In this document: positions 1-6,841 of the stretch, in pieces
How positions within the stretch are numbered: position 1 is the stretch's first letter
How the letters are laid out: every line of letters begins with the position of its first letter
Assembly: GCA_029907055.1 (NCBI GenBank)
Contig: JARYMO010000038.1
Span: 1 to 10,305 of the forward strand
Reading direction: 5' to 3'
Length of the DNA: 10,305 bases
Source: Syntrophomonadaceae bacterium
GTDB lineage: Bacteria > Bacillota > Syntrophomonadia > Syntrophomonadales > Syntrophothermaceae
Notes under the pieces: model-generated
Databases searched by the model: none
What the model was told of the DNA's origin: nothing
What the model saw: only the letters and a program-made list of their open reading frames with translations
Position numbers and translations under genes: made by a program

Positions 1-1650
<1,650 letters not shown>

Positions 1651-1695
1651 CCCACATAGTGGGAAGAACCAGCGGGGGCGAAGGACGGTCCTCGG

Positions 1696-1724
1696 TTGAA
1701 AAGCGGCGACGGCTGTGCTATAGT
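1696..1724 (+). promoter_or_regulatory. Sigma-A-type promoter for the 6S RNA
   Basis: A -35 box TTGAAA (1696-1701) and a -10 box TATAGT (1719-1724) are separated by exactly 17 bp. This is a near-consensus vegetative promoter in an otherwise GC-rich stretch. Predicted initiation is at about A1731, seven bases after the -10 box. No open reading frame with a credible ribosome binding site follows before the terminator at 1919, which fits a noncoding transcript. Confidence 0.75.
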
Positions 1725-1730
1725 GATGTC

Positions 1731-1951
1731 AAAGCATAGCCCACGCGACGCGGCTTTCAAGACCCTGCTGTGTTCGTGATAGGCCGATTAATTTTGGCCC
1801 AACACCAAAATTAAGGGAGCCTGGTCTCTGGGGGCGGCTTGCAGGCCCTTCACGGAAAGGGAAGCGAAAAGCCACCAGGAGGGCACCCACCTGCACCAGA
1901 GCAGGTTCAAAACAATCGGCCCCACACGACTCGGTGGGGCTTTTGGCTTTT
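1731..1951 (+). ncRNA. ssrS: 6S RNA (RNA polymerase regulator), aspS-tcdA locus
   Basis: 6S RNA binds housekeeping RNA polymerase by mimicking an open promoter and is used as template for short product RNAs. The call rests on synteny and fold. As I recall, the B. subtilis 6S-1 gene (bsrA) lies between aspS and the tcdA homologue yrvM, exactly this arrangement. The interval starts after a strong promoter and ends in a terminator. Visible pairings give the expected shape: a closing stem (CCTGCT 1764-1769 with AGCAGG 1900-1905), a large central open region, then an apical arm (CCTGGT 1820-1825 with ACCAGG 1874-1879, GGCTT 1836-1840 with AAGCC 1869-1873, CCCTT 1846-1850 with AAGGG 1857-1861). The unpaired 5' strand carries GTTCGTGATA. 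The 3' end is set to the terminator; the mature RNA may end nearer 1910-1920. A covariance-model search would settle it. Confidence 0.8.
1919..1951 (+). terminator. Rho-independent terminator of 6S RNA
   Basis: A perfect 7-bp stem GCCCCAC (1919-1925) / GTGGGGC (1934-1940) with an 8-base loop is followed by TTTTGGCTTTT (1941-1951). The T tract is interrupted by GGC, so termination may be incomplete. The end of the T tract lies 10 bases before the tcdA start codon. Confidence 0.75.
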
Positions 1952-1961
1952 CGGGGGTGGC

Positions 1962-2660
1962 ATGGAGGATCGCCACGCGCGTACGCGCGCTGTAATCGGA
2001 GAACAGGGGCTGCGCCGGCTGCGGGAGTCGCGGGTGATGGTCGTGGGCCTGGGGGGAGTGGGGTCGTTCGCCGCGGAGGCGCTGGCCCGCTGCGGGGTCG
2101 GTCACCTGGCGCTGGTGGACGGAGACTGCGTCGAGCCCTCCAACCTCAACCGGCAGCTCGTGGCGTTGCGCTCCACCCTGGGGATGCCCAAAACCGGGGT
2201 GATGGGGCAGCGCATCGCCGACATCGACGAGACCATCGCCGTGACGCTCTTCACAGGGCGGGTGAGCGCCGAATCGGTGGCTGACCTGCTGGCCTGGCCC
2301 TGCGACTACCTGGTGGATGCCATCGACTCCATCGCCGACAAGGCGGTGCTGCTGACCCACTGTCACCGCGCCGGGCTGCCGGTGGTGAGCAGCATGGGCA
2401 TGGGCAACCGCATCGACCCGTGGCAGTTGGCGGTGGGAGACATCAGCGCGGTCCACGGGTGCCCCCTGGCGCGGCGCCTGCGCCGGGCACTGCGGGCACA
2501 GGGGATTGAAACCGGCATCAAGGTGGTGTTTTCCCGCGAGCGCCCGCGACGGGTGGCGGAGGACGGCGGCATCATCGGAAGCCTGCCCCTGGTCCCGCCC
2601 GCAGCAGGCATCATGATGGCGGCAGAGGTCATTCGCGACCTGCTGGGCGCAGGCTGGTGA
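1962..2660 (+). CDS. tcdA: tRNA threonylcarbamoyladenosine dehydratase (TcdA/YgdL/YrvM family)
   Basis: E1-like (ThiF/MoeB fold) enzyme that uses ATP to dehydrate t6A at tRNA position 37 into the cyclic form ct6A, stabilising decoding of ANN codons. The 232-residue product has the nucleotide-binding loop GLGGVGSFAAE at 29-39, the NLNRQ motif at 61-65, the acidic DAIDS segment at 119-123, the SMGMGNRIDP segment at 144-153 and the C-terminal VFSRERPRR and VPPAAGIMMAAEVIRDLL blocks typical of TcdA. The zinc-binding CxxC pairs of MoeB/ThiF are absent, which favours TcdA over a sulfur-carrier adenylyltransferase. ATG 1962 is chosen because family homology begins there; a G-rich tract (1953-1960) is a rather close ribosome binding site. 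The protein is slightly short for the family (about 250-270 residues as I recall). No promoter is obvious between the 6S terminator and this gene. Confidence 0.92.
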   Translation: MEDRHARTRAVIGEQGLRRLRESRVMVVGLGGVGSFAAEALARCGVGHLALVDGDCVEPSNLNRQLVALRSTLGMPKTGVMGQRIADIDETIAVTLFTGRVSAESVADLLAWPCDYLVDAIDSIADKAVLLTHCHRAGLPVVSSMGMGNRIDPWQLAVGDISAVHGCPLARRLRRALRAQGIETGIKVVFSRERPRRVAEDGGIIGSLPLVPPAAGIMMAAEVIRDLLGAGW

Positions 2661-2694
2661 CTGCGCCCCTCGAAGGATGGAAGGAGGAGTTCAC

Positions 2695-3993
2695 GTGTAC
2701 TGGAACCAGGAGATGGAATGCATGCCGCGCCCACAACTGGCTGACCTGGAGCTGCGACGGCTGAAGGAGACCGTCTTCCGCGCGTACACCTTCGTGCCCG
2801 CCTACCGGGAGAAGATGGACGCCGCAGGCATCAAGCCCTACGACATCCAGAAGCTGGAGGACCTGGCCCACTTGCCGTTCACTACCAAGCAGGACCTGCG
2901 CGACGCCTATCCCTTCGGGCTTTTCGCCGTACCCATGTCCGAGGTGGTGCGCATCCATTCCTCTTCGGGGACCACGGGCAAACCGACCGTGGTCGGGTAT
3001 ACCCAGAAGGACCTCTTCACCTGGTCGGAAATGATGGCCCGCGCCCTCACCTGTGCGGGCGCCACCCGGCATTCCATCGTGCAGAATGCATACGGCTACG
3101 GCCTGTTCACCGGCGGCCTGGGAGTGCACTACGGCGCCGAGCGAATCGGTGCGTCCGTCATCCCCAGCTCGGGGGGGAACACCAAGCGACAGGTCATGCT
3201 GATGCAGGACTTCGGGTCTACCATTCTCACCTGCACCCCTTCCTACGCGCTGTACATGTACGAGGTGATGCAGGAAATGGGCGTACGGCCCTCTGACCTG
3301 CGGCTGAAGGCCGGGATCTTCGGGGCCGAGCCCTGGACCGAGAACATGCGGCGCGAGATCGAGTCCAAGCTGGGAATTGCCGCCTACGACATCTACGGCC
3401 TTAGCGAGATCATAGGGCCCGGGGTAGCCATGGAGTGCGAGCTGCGCAATGGCCTGCACGTGTTCGAAGACCACTTCCTGCCCGAGATCATCAACCCCGA
3501 AACCGGGGAAGTGCTGCCGCCCGGCGAGCACGGTGAACTGGTCATCACCACCCTGACCAAGGAAGCGCTGCCCATGCTGCGCTACCGCACCCGCGACCTC
3601 ACTTCGCTGGACGTGTCGCCCTGCCCCTGCGGCAGGACTCACGTCCGTATGAAGAAGGTGCTGGGCCGCTCCGATGACATGATCATCATCCGCGGGGTCA
3701 ATGTCTTCCCCTCCATGGTGGAGAGCGTGCTGCTCAACGTGGCTGGCGTCGAACCGCACTACCTGCTGGTGGTGGACCGGGTGGGCTCGCTGGACGAGCT
3801 GGAGGTGCGGGTGGAGGTCTCCGAGAAGGTTTTCTCCGACGAAGTGAGAAAATTGGAGGAGTTGAACCGGCAGATACGGAAAGAACTAGAGGGAGCGCTG
3901 GGCGTGGCAGTCAAGGTGCGGCTGGTGGAGCCGAAGTCCATCGAGCGCAGCGAAGGCAAGGCCCGCCGGGTCATCGACAACCGCAAGATGTGA
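2695..3993 (+). CDS. paaK: Phenylacetate-CoA ligase (PaaK-type arylacetate-CoA ligase)
   Basis: Adenylate-forming enzyme that activates phenylacetate or a related aryl acid to its CoA thioester with ATP. The 432-residue length is normal. It shows the phosphate-binding loop SSSGTTGKP (89-97), YGLSEIIGPG (234-243), a CPCGRT cysteine motif (310-315), the hinge region GRSDDMIIIRGVNVFP (324-339) and a C-terminal lysine in EGKARRV (K422), the usual catalytic position. The GTG at 2695 is preferred because AAGGAGGAG (2681-2689) sits about 7 bases upstream; an ATG at 2677 in the same frame lacks such a site. It lies 34 bases after tcdA and 11 before the ACT gene. In anaerobic Clostridia and archaea such genes often accompany indolepyruvate:ferredoxin oxidoreductase in aromatic amino acid breakdown; no iorAB is in this window. 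The exact aryl substrate cannot be told. Confidence 0.92.
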   Translation: MYWNQEMECMPRPQLADLELRRLKETVFRAYTFVPAYREKMDAAGIKPYDIQKLEDLAHLPFTTKQDLRDAYPFGLFAVPMSEVVRIHSSSGTTGKPTVVGYTQKDLFTWSEMMARALTCAGATRHSIVQNAYGYGLFTGGLGVHYGAERIGASVIPSSGGNTKRQVMLMQDFGSTILTCTPSYALYMYEVMQEMGVRPSDLRLKAGIFGAEPWTENMRREIESKLGIAAYDIYGLSEIIGPGVAMECELRNGLHVFEDHFLPEIINPETGEVLPPGEHGELVITTLTKEALPMLRYRTRDLTSLDVSPCPCGRTHVRMKKVLGRSDDMIIIRGVNVFPSMVESVLLNVAGVEPHYLLVVDRVGSLDELEVRVEVSEKVFSDEVRKLEELNRQIRKELEGALGVAVKVRLVEPKSIERSEGKARRVIDNRKM

Positions 3994-4004
3994 GGAGGGA
4001 CGGC

Positions 4005-4433
4005 ATGGTCAAGCAAATTTCGGTTTTCCTGGAGAACAAGGCTGGCAGGCTGGCCAGCGTGACGCGCACCCTGGGGGATGCCGGCATCAACATCCGCGCG
4101 CTGTCAATCGCGGACACCTCCGATTTCGGCATCCTGCGCCTCATCGTCAGCGATCCCGACCGCGCCTACGCCATCCTCAAGGAGGCTGGGTTTGCGGTCA
4201 GCGAGACCGAAGTCATCGCGGTGAGCGTGCCCGACACGCCGGGCGGGCTGGCGGCCATCCTGGAGGTCATGGCCGAGGCAGGCATCAACATCGAGTACCT
4301 GTACGCCTTCATTGGCACCCGGGCGGAGAATGCGCTGGTCATCTTCAAGGTGGAGGACCCGCAGCGGGCGGTCAAGTTTTTCGGCGAGCGAGGCATCAGC
4401 TTCCTGCGTGCGGAAGAGGTGTACGCCCTCTAA
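4005..4433 (+). CDS. Tandem ACT-domain protein next to paaK
   Basis: A 142-residue protein made almost only of two ACT domains, about residues 3-68 (KQISVFLENKAGRLASVTRT, then a GININIRAL-like strand-turn) and 71-138 (IAVSVPDTPGGLAAILEVMA, then AGINIEYLY). ACT domains bind small ligands, usually amino acids, at subunit interfaces; each half has the Gly-rich turn of that site (N11-G14 and D77-G81). There is no catalytic domain, so it is likely a regulator or sensor. Adjacency to paaK suggests, by inference, that it senses an aromatic amino acid or acid and tunes this pathway. The start ATG 4005 has GGAGG (3994-3998) 6 bases upstream; an in-frame ATG at 3990 overlaps the paaK stop and lacks a site. 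The stop codon is followed directly by a 9-bp inverted repeat. Confidence 0.88.
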   Translation: MVKQISVFLENKAGRLASVTRTLGDAGINIRALSIADTSDFGILRLIVSDPDRAYAILKEAGFAVSETEVIAVSVPDTPGGLAAILEVMAEAGINIEYLYAFIGTRAENALVIFKVEDPQRAVKFFGERGISFLRAEEVYAL

Positions 4434-4487
4434 CCGCCGCCAGGGGCTGCCCTCGGTGGGCGTGGCGGCGGAGTGCTGCCGCCAGGG
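4434..4487 (+). repeat. Inverted repeat with a third overlapping copy (possible alternative hairpins)
   Basis: CCGCCGCCA (4434-4442) is perfectly complementary to TGGCGGCGG (4463-4471), with an inner GCCC (4449-4452) / GGGC (4458-4461) stem. A 10-base direct repeat GCCGCCAGGG occurs at 4436-4445 and again at 4478-4487, so TGGCGGC (4463-4469) can pair instead with GCCGCCA (4478-4484). The two hairpins exclude each other. No T tract follows, so it is not a classical terminator. The second hairpin ends just before the GGAGG of the next gene. Confidence 0.6.
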
Positions 4488-4502
4488 AAGGGAGGCCATG
4501 GG

Positions 4503-4973
4503 GTGACGATCGGCAAGGGGCCATCGGTGCGCCACCTGGAAGAGACCACGGTGGCGAGCATGAGGCGGAGGATTCCCATCGAGCAACTGGGTGCGGTGAT
4601 GGCGGAACTGGCAGAGGCATGCCGGGAGCGGGGCATCGCGGCGGCTGGTCCCCCCATGGCCATCTACTACGACACGGAGTTCGATCCCCGCGACACCGAC
4701 GTCGAGGTGTGCGTGCCGGTGACCGCGGAGTTCGCCAGCGACGAGAAAGTGCGCCGGCGGACGCTGCCGGGGGGAGCAGTGGCCACCATCATCCACCGCG
4801 GCGGCTACGATACCATCGGCGAGAGCTATGCCGCCCTGATGGCATTTGTCCAGGAGCAGGGGCACCGGGTCATCGGTCCCCCGCGCGAGGTGTACCTGGT
4901 GGGGCCCGGTGCCCCCGGGGGAACGGAATCGTTCCAGACCGAGATCCAGGTGCCGGTGCTGTCGGTCCACTGA
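4503..4973 (+). CDS. GyrI-like / AraC effector-binding domain protein
   Basis: A 156-residue stand-alone domain of the GyrI-like small-molecule-binding (SHS2-type) family, the fold used as ligand domain in Rob and BmrR and alone in GyrI/SbmC. Family signs are the early strand PSVRHLEETTVASMRRRI, the helix IEQLGAVMAELAEACRERG (26-44), AAGPPMAIYYDTEF (47-60), the strand DTDVEVCVPV (64-73), TLPGGAVATIIHRGGYDTIG (87-106) and the C-terminal REVYLVGPGAPG (128-139) before a final strand. No DNA-binding helix-turn-helix is present, so it is not itself an AraC or MerR regulator. The start is GTG 4503, with GGAGG (4491-4495) 7 bases upstream; an in-frame GTG at 4473 would lie inside the upstream hairpins. 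An ATG at 4498 opens only two codons. It is probably the last large gene of the tcdA-paaK group. The ligand is unknown. Confidence 0.85.
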   Translation: MTIGKGPSVRHLEETTVASMRRRIPIEQLGAVMAELAEACRERGIAAAGPPMAIYYDTEFDPRDTDVEVCVPVTAEFASDEKVRRRTLPGGAVATIIHRGGYDTIGESYAALMAFVQEQGHRVIGPPREVYLVGPGAPGGTESFQTEIQVPVLSVH

Positions 4974-5007
4974 CATTCAGGCTGTTGAGCGAGGAGTGGC
5001 GCATTCC

Positions 5008-5085
5008 ATGAGGTTCATCCGCGGTTGCATCGTCATCGAGGTCATTGCCCTGTTCCTGCTGGGCATTACCGCCGCCGTGCGCTGA
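5008..5085 (+). CDS. Possible 25-residue single-span membrane peptide
   Basis: ATG 5008 opens a 25-codon frame ending in TGA at 5083-5085. The peptide has a short basic N-terminus (MRFIRG) and one hydrophobic stretch (CIVIEVIALFLLGITAAV, residues 7-24) long enough to cross a membrane, interrupted by one Glu, and ends in Arg. GAGGAG (4991-4996) lies 11 bases upstream, a somewhat long spacing. Of the 25 sense codons, 22 end in G or C, like the neighbouring genes, which supports coding. It starts 34 bases after the GyrI-like gene and is followed 84 bases later by a strong terminator, so it could be the last gene of that transcript. I do not recognise a family, and no function is proposed. A chance ORF cannot be ruled out. 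Confidence 0.45.
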   Translation: MRFIRGCIVIEVIALFLLGITAAVR

Positions 5086-5124
5086 CCGAAGCCACCAGGC
5101 ATTGCAACCGTTCGCATGCGCCCT

Positions 5125-5163
5125 GCGCCCCCCGGCTCCGCCCGGGCAGGGAGCCAGGGGCGC
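5125..5163 (+). repeat. GC-rich imperfect hairpin upstream of the terminator
   Basis: GCGCCCC (5125-5131) pairs with GGGGCGC (5157-5163) and, inside it, GGCTCC (5134-5139) pairs with GGAGCC (5150-5155) around a 10-base loop containing the palindrome GCCCGGGC. It has no T tract itself and sits 7 bases before the next hairpin, so it may be part of the mRNA 3' end structure. Confidence 0.55.
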
Positions 5164-5169
5164 GTGTCG

Positions 5170-5198
5170 CTGCCCGCCGAGGCGGGCAGATTTTTTTT
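5170..5198 (+). terminator. Strong rho-independent terminator closing the upstream operon
   Basis: A perfect 8-bp GC-rich stem CTGCCCGC (5170-5177) / GCGGGCAG (5182-5189) with a CGAG loop is followed by A and eight T residues (5191-5198). This is a textbook intrinsic terminator. It separates the tcdA-paaK-ACT-GyrI-small ORF transcript from the dcw cluster, so mraZ needs its own promoter. Confidence 0.92.
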
Positions 5199-5356
5199 GC
5201 CGCCGGGATGGCACGATGGTCACGGGTTACCAGCGACCTTTGTCCTACCCGGTCCGCCCGCGCGCCGTGCCATAGGCCCTGCCGGTGCCGGCGCCCGACC
5301 AGGAAAATGTTGCTACGCATTTCACAAAGCAGGAAAGGGAGGGTCAAGGGAGAATT
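5199..5356. other. Noncoding GC-rich stretch between terminator and mraZ operator
   Basis: No credible gene is seen here. There is an 8-bp inverted repeat ATGGCACG (5208-5215) / CGTGCCAT (5266-5273) enclosing CGGGT (5223-5227) / ACCCG (5247-5251), and a GCCGGTGCCGGC palindrome at 5281-5292. From about 5300 the composition turns A-rich, leading into the mraZ promoter region. Overlapping ORFs in this part have no ribosome binding site or recognisable product. Confidence 0.4.
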
Positions 5357-5385
5357 AGGTGGTGTAAAGTGGAGCAAAGTGGAGC
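5357..5385 (+). promoter_or_regulatory. Putative MraZ operator: three GTGG repeats at 10-bp spacing
   Basis: GTGG occurs at 5359-5362, 5369-5372 and 5379-5382, exactly one helical turn apart. The last two units are identical decamers, AAAGTGGAGC (5366-5375 and 5376-5385); the first is diverged (AGGTGGTG). MraZ is known to bind direct repeats of about this form and 10-bp period upstream of its own gene (TGGGN repeats in E. coli, AAAGTG-type repeats in Mollicutes). The array ends 37 bases before the mraZ start, so autoregulation is the likely role. Confidence 0.8.
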
Positions 5386-5390
5386 ATAAT
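5362..5390 (+). promoter_or_regulatory. Likely mraZ (Pmra) promoter overlapping the operator
   Basis: CATAAT at 5385-5390 is a good -10 box. The hexamer 17 bp upstream (GTGTAA, 5362-5367) is a poor -35 match, so the promoter may be weak or activator-dependent. The three GTGG repeats cover the -35 and spacer, which would let bound MraZ block polymerase. The predicted leader would be about 25 bases. Confidence 0.45.
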
Positions 5391-5421
5391 CCCACCAATT
5401 CACCGAGAAGAGGCAGAACAA

Positions 5422-5853
5422 ATGTTCTTAGGCGAATTTCAGCACGCGCTCGACGCCAAGGGAAGGGTAACGATTCCGGCGCGGTTGCGGGAGGGCCTGG
5501 GCGACAACTTCATTGCCACCAAGGGGATGGACAACTGCTTGTTCCTCTACCCGCTGGCGGAATGGCAGGCGCTGGAGCAGAAGCTGCACAGCCTTCCCTT
5601 CACGCGCAAGGACGTGAGGGCGTTCGTCCGTTTCTTCTTCTCGGGAGCGTGCGAGTGCGAGGTGGATCGCCAGGGACGCATCCTTCTGCCGGTGCCCCTG
5701 CGCGAGTACGCCGGCGTGGACAAAGAGGTCGTCATCGTCGGCGTCGGTTCCAGGGTGGAGATCTGGGCCCGCGAGCGCTGGAGCGAGTACGTGCGCGGGG
5801 CTGGCGACGCCTACGACGAGATCGCGGAAAAACTCGATGAACTGGGATTCTAG
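5422..5853 (+). CDS. mraZ: Transcriptional regulator MraZ
   Basis: DNA-binding regulator of the division and cell wall cluster; it forms a ring-shaped oligomer and represses its own promoter in studied species. The 143-residue product has the two AbrB/SpoVT-like halves of the family, each with the DxxGRxxxP signature: DAKGRVTIP at 11-19 and DRQGRILLP at 82-90. The N-terminus MFLGEFQHALD is typical. ATG 5422 is preceded by AAGAGG (5408-5413) 8 bases upstream. It is first in the dcw operon and its last 17 bases overlap the start of rsmH. The operator-like repeats at 5357-5385 suggest autoregulation. Confidence 0.97.
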   Translation: MFLGEFQHALDAKGRVTIPARLREGLGDNFIATKGMDNCLFLYPLAEWQALEQKLHSLPFTRKDVRAFVRFFFSGACECEVDRQGRILLPVPLREYAGVDKEVVIVGVGSRVEIWARERWSEYVRGAGDAYDEIAEKLDELGF

Positions 5854-6841
5854 AGAGGGATGGGGTCCTTCGCACCGCCCGGTGCTGCTGGAGGAAACCG
5901 TCTCGTTGCTTGTAACCGGGCCGGGGGTGTACGTGGACTGCACCGCTGGCGGTGGCGGGCACCTGGCGCTGCTGGCGGCCCGGGCGGGCGCGGGTTCGCG
6001 CCTGATAGCCATCGACCGTGACTGCGCGGTGTTGGCCAGGACCCGGGAACAATTGCAGGCATCGCTGCCCCAGGTCATGTTCGTACACGGCAACTTTCGC
6101 GACCTGGGCCAGATCCTGGAGCGGGCAGGGGTAAAGGAGGTGCAGGGTGTGCTGATGGACCTGGGGGTTTCTTCTTTCCAGCTGGACGACGCCGCCAGGG
6201 GCTTCAGCTACCGCGCCGATGCCCCGCTGGACATGCGCATGGACACCTCCCAGGCCACGTCGGCTGCAGACCTGGTAAACCGCCTCTCCGAACAGGAGCT
6301 CAGCCGCATTCTCTGGGAGTACGGCGAGGAACGTTACGCGCGGCGCATTGCCCGCAGCATCGTTGCCATGCGCCAGAGAGAGCCCATCGTCAGCACCGGG
6401 CAGCTGGTGGAAGCCATCCGGCGGGCACTCCCCGCCGGCCAGCGCGAGGGCAAGCACCCCGCGCGCCGGAGTTTCCAGGCCCTGCGCATCGCCGTCAACG
6501 AGGAGCTGGAGTCCCTGCGGGCAGGACTGGAGGCGGCGGTGGAGGTGCTGGCAGCGGGAGGGAGGCTGGCGGTCATCAGCTTTCATTCCCTGGAGGACAG
6601 GATGGTCAAGGCCTTTTTCGCCCGCGAGGCGAAGGGCTGCCTGTGTCCGCCGGAGCTCCCGGTGTGCGTGTGCGGCCACCGGGCCCGCCTGCGCGTGCTG
6701 ACCCGCAGGCCGGTGACACCGACGCCGCAGGAAGTAGCCGAGAACCCGCGCGCGCGCAGCGCCAGGCTGCGGGTGGCGGAGAAGCTTGCCGTGTACAGCA
6801 CGAATGGAGGTGGAACGGGTTGCAGGCAGCCAGGTATCTGA
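5837..6841 (+). CDS. rsmH: 16S rRNA (cytosine-1402-N4)-methyltransferase RsmH
   Basis: SAM-dependent methyltransferase (formerly MraW) that modifies the base of C1402 in the ribosomal decoding centre. The 334-residue protein has HRPVLLEE at 13-20, the SAM-binding loop DCTAGGGGH at 34-42, MDLGVSSFQLDDAARGFSY at 107-125, RRSFQALRIAVNEEL at 210-224 and SFHSLEDR at 249-256, all diagnostic. A C-terminal cysteine group CLCPP...CVCG (C268, C270, C277, C279) is also usual. The start at ATG 5837 lies inside the 3' end of mraZ and has no strong ribosome binding site, which fits translational coupling; starting later would lose the conserved N-terminus. The last 14 or so residues after the family's usual end form a tail that overlaps the start of ftsL. 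Confidence 0.96.
   Translation: MNWDSREGWGPSHRPVLLEETVSLLVTGPGVYVDCTAGGGGHLALLAARAGAGSRLIAIDRDCAVLARTREQLQASLPQVMFVHGNFRDLGQILERAGVKEVQGVLMDLGVSSFQLDDAARGFSYRADAPLDMRMDTSQATSAADLVNRLSEQELSRILWEYGEERYARRIARSIVAMRQREPIVSTGQLVEAIRRALPAGQREGKHPARRSFQALRIAVNEELESLRAGLEAAVEVLAAGGRLAVISFHSLEDRMVKAFFAREAKGCLCPPELPVCVCGHRARLRVLTRRPVTPTPQEVAENPRARSARLRVAEKLAVYSTNGGGTGCRQPGI

Noticed and set aside
1651..1663. CCCAC-ATA-GTGGG hairpin right after the aspS stop
   Set aside because: Only 5 bp with a 3-base loop and no T tract, so too weak to call a terminator.
3171..3177. G7 run in paaK as a possible frameshift site
   Set aside because: It encodes the conserved Ser-Gly-Gly-Asn turn and the frame is intact on both sides.
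2629..3759. 376-codon open frame on the - strand opposite paaK
   Set aside because: It is a mirror of the paaK coding frame with no family features and no ribosome binding site; a composition artefact.
4434..4471. Inverted repeat after the ACT gene as a terminator
   Set aside because: The stem is good but the bases after it are GC-rich with no T tract, so it is recorded as a repeat instead.
4104..4976. 290-codon open frame on the - strand opposite the ACT and GyrI-like genes
   Set aside because: It spans two conserved + strand genes and the gap between them, with no recognisable domain.
5025..5840. 271-codon + strand frame covering the mraZ upstream gap and mraZ
   Set aside because: It runs out of frame through mraZ, has no plausible start signal, and its protein is Arg/Gly/Pro-rich shadow sequence.
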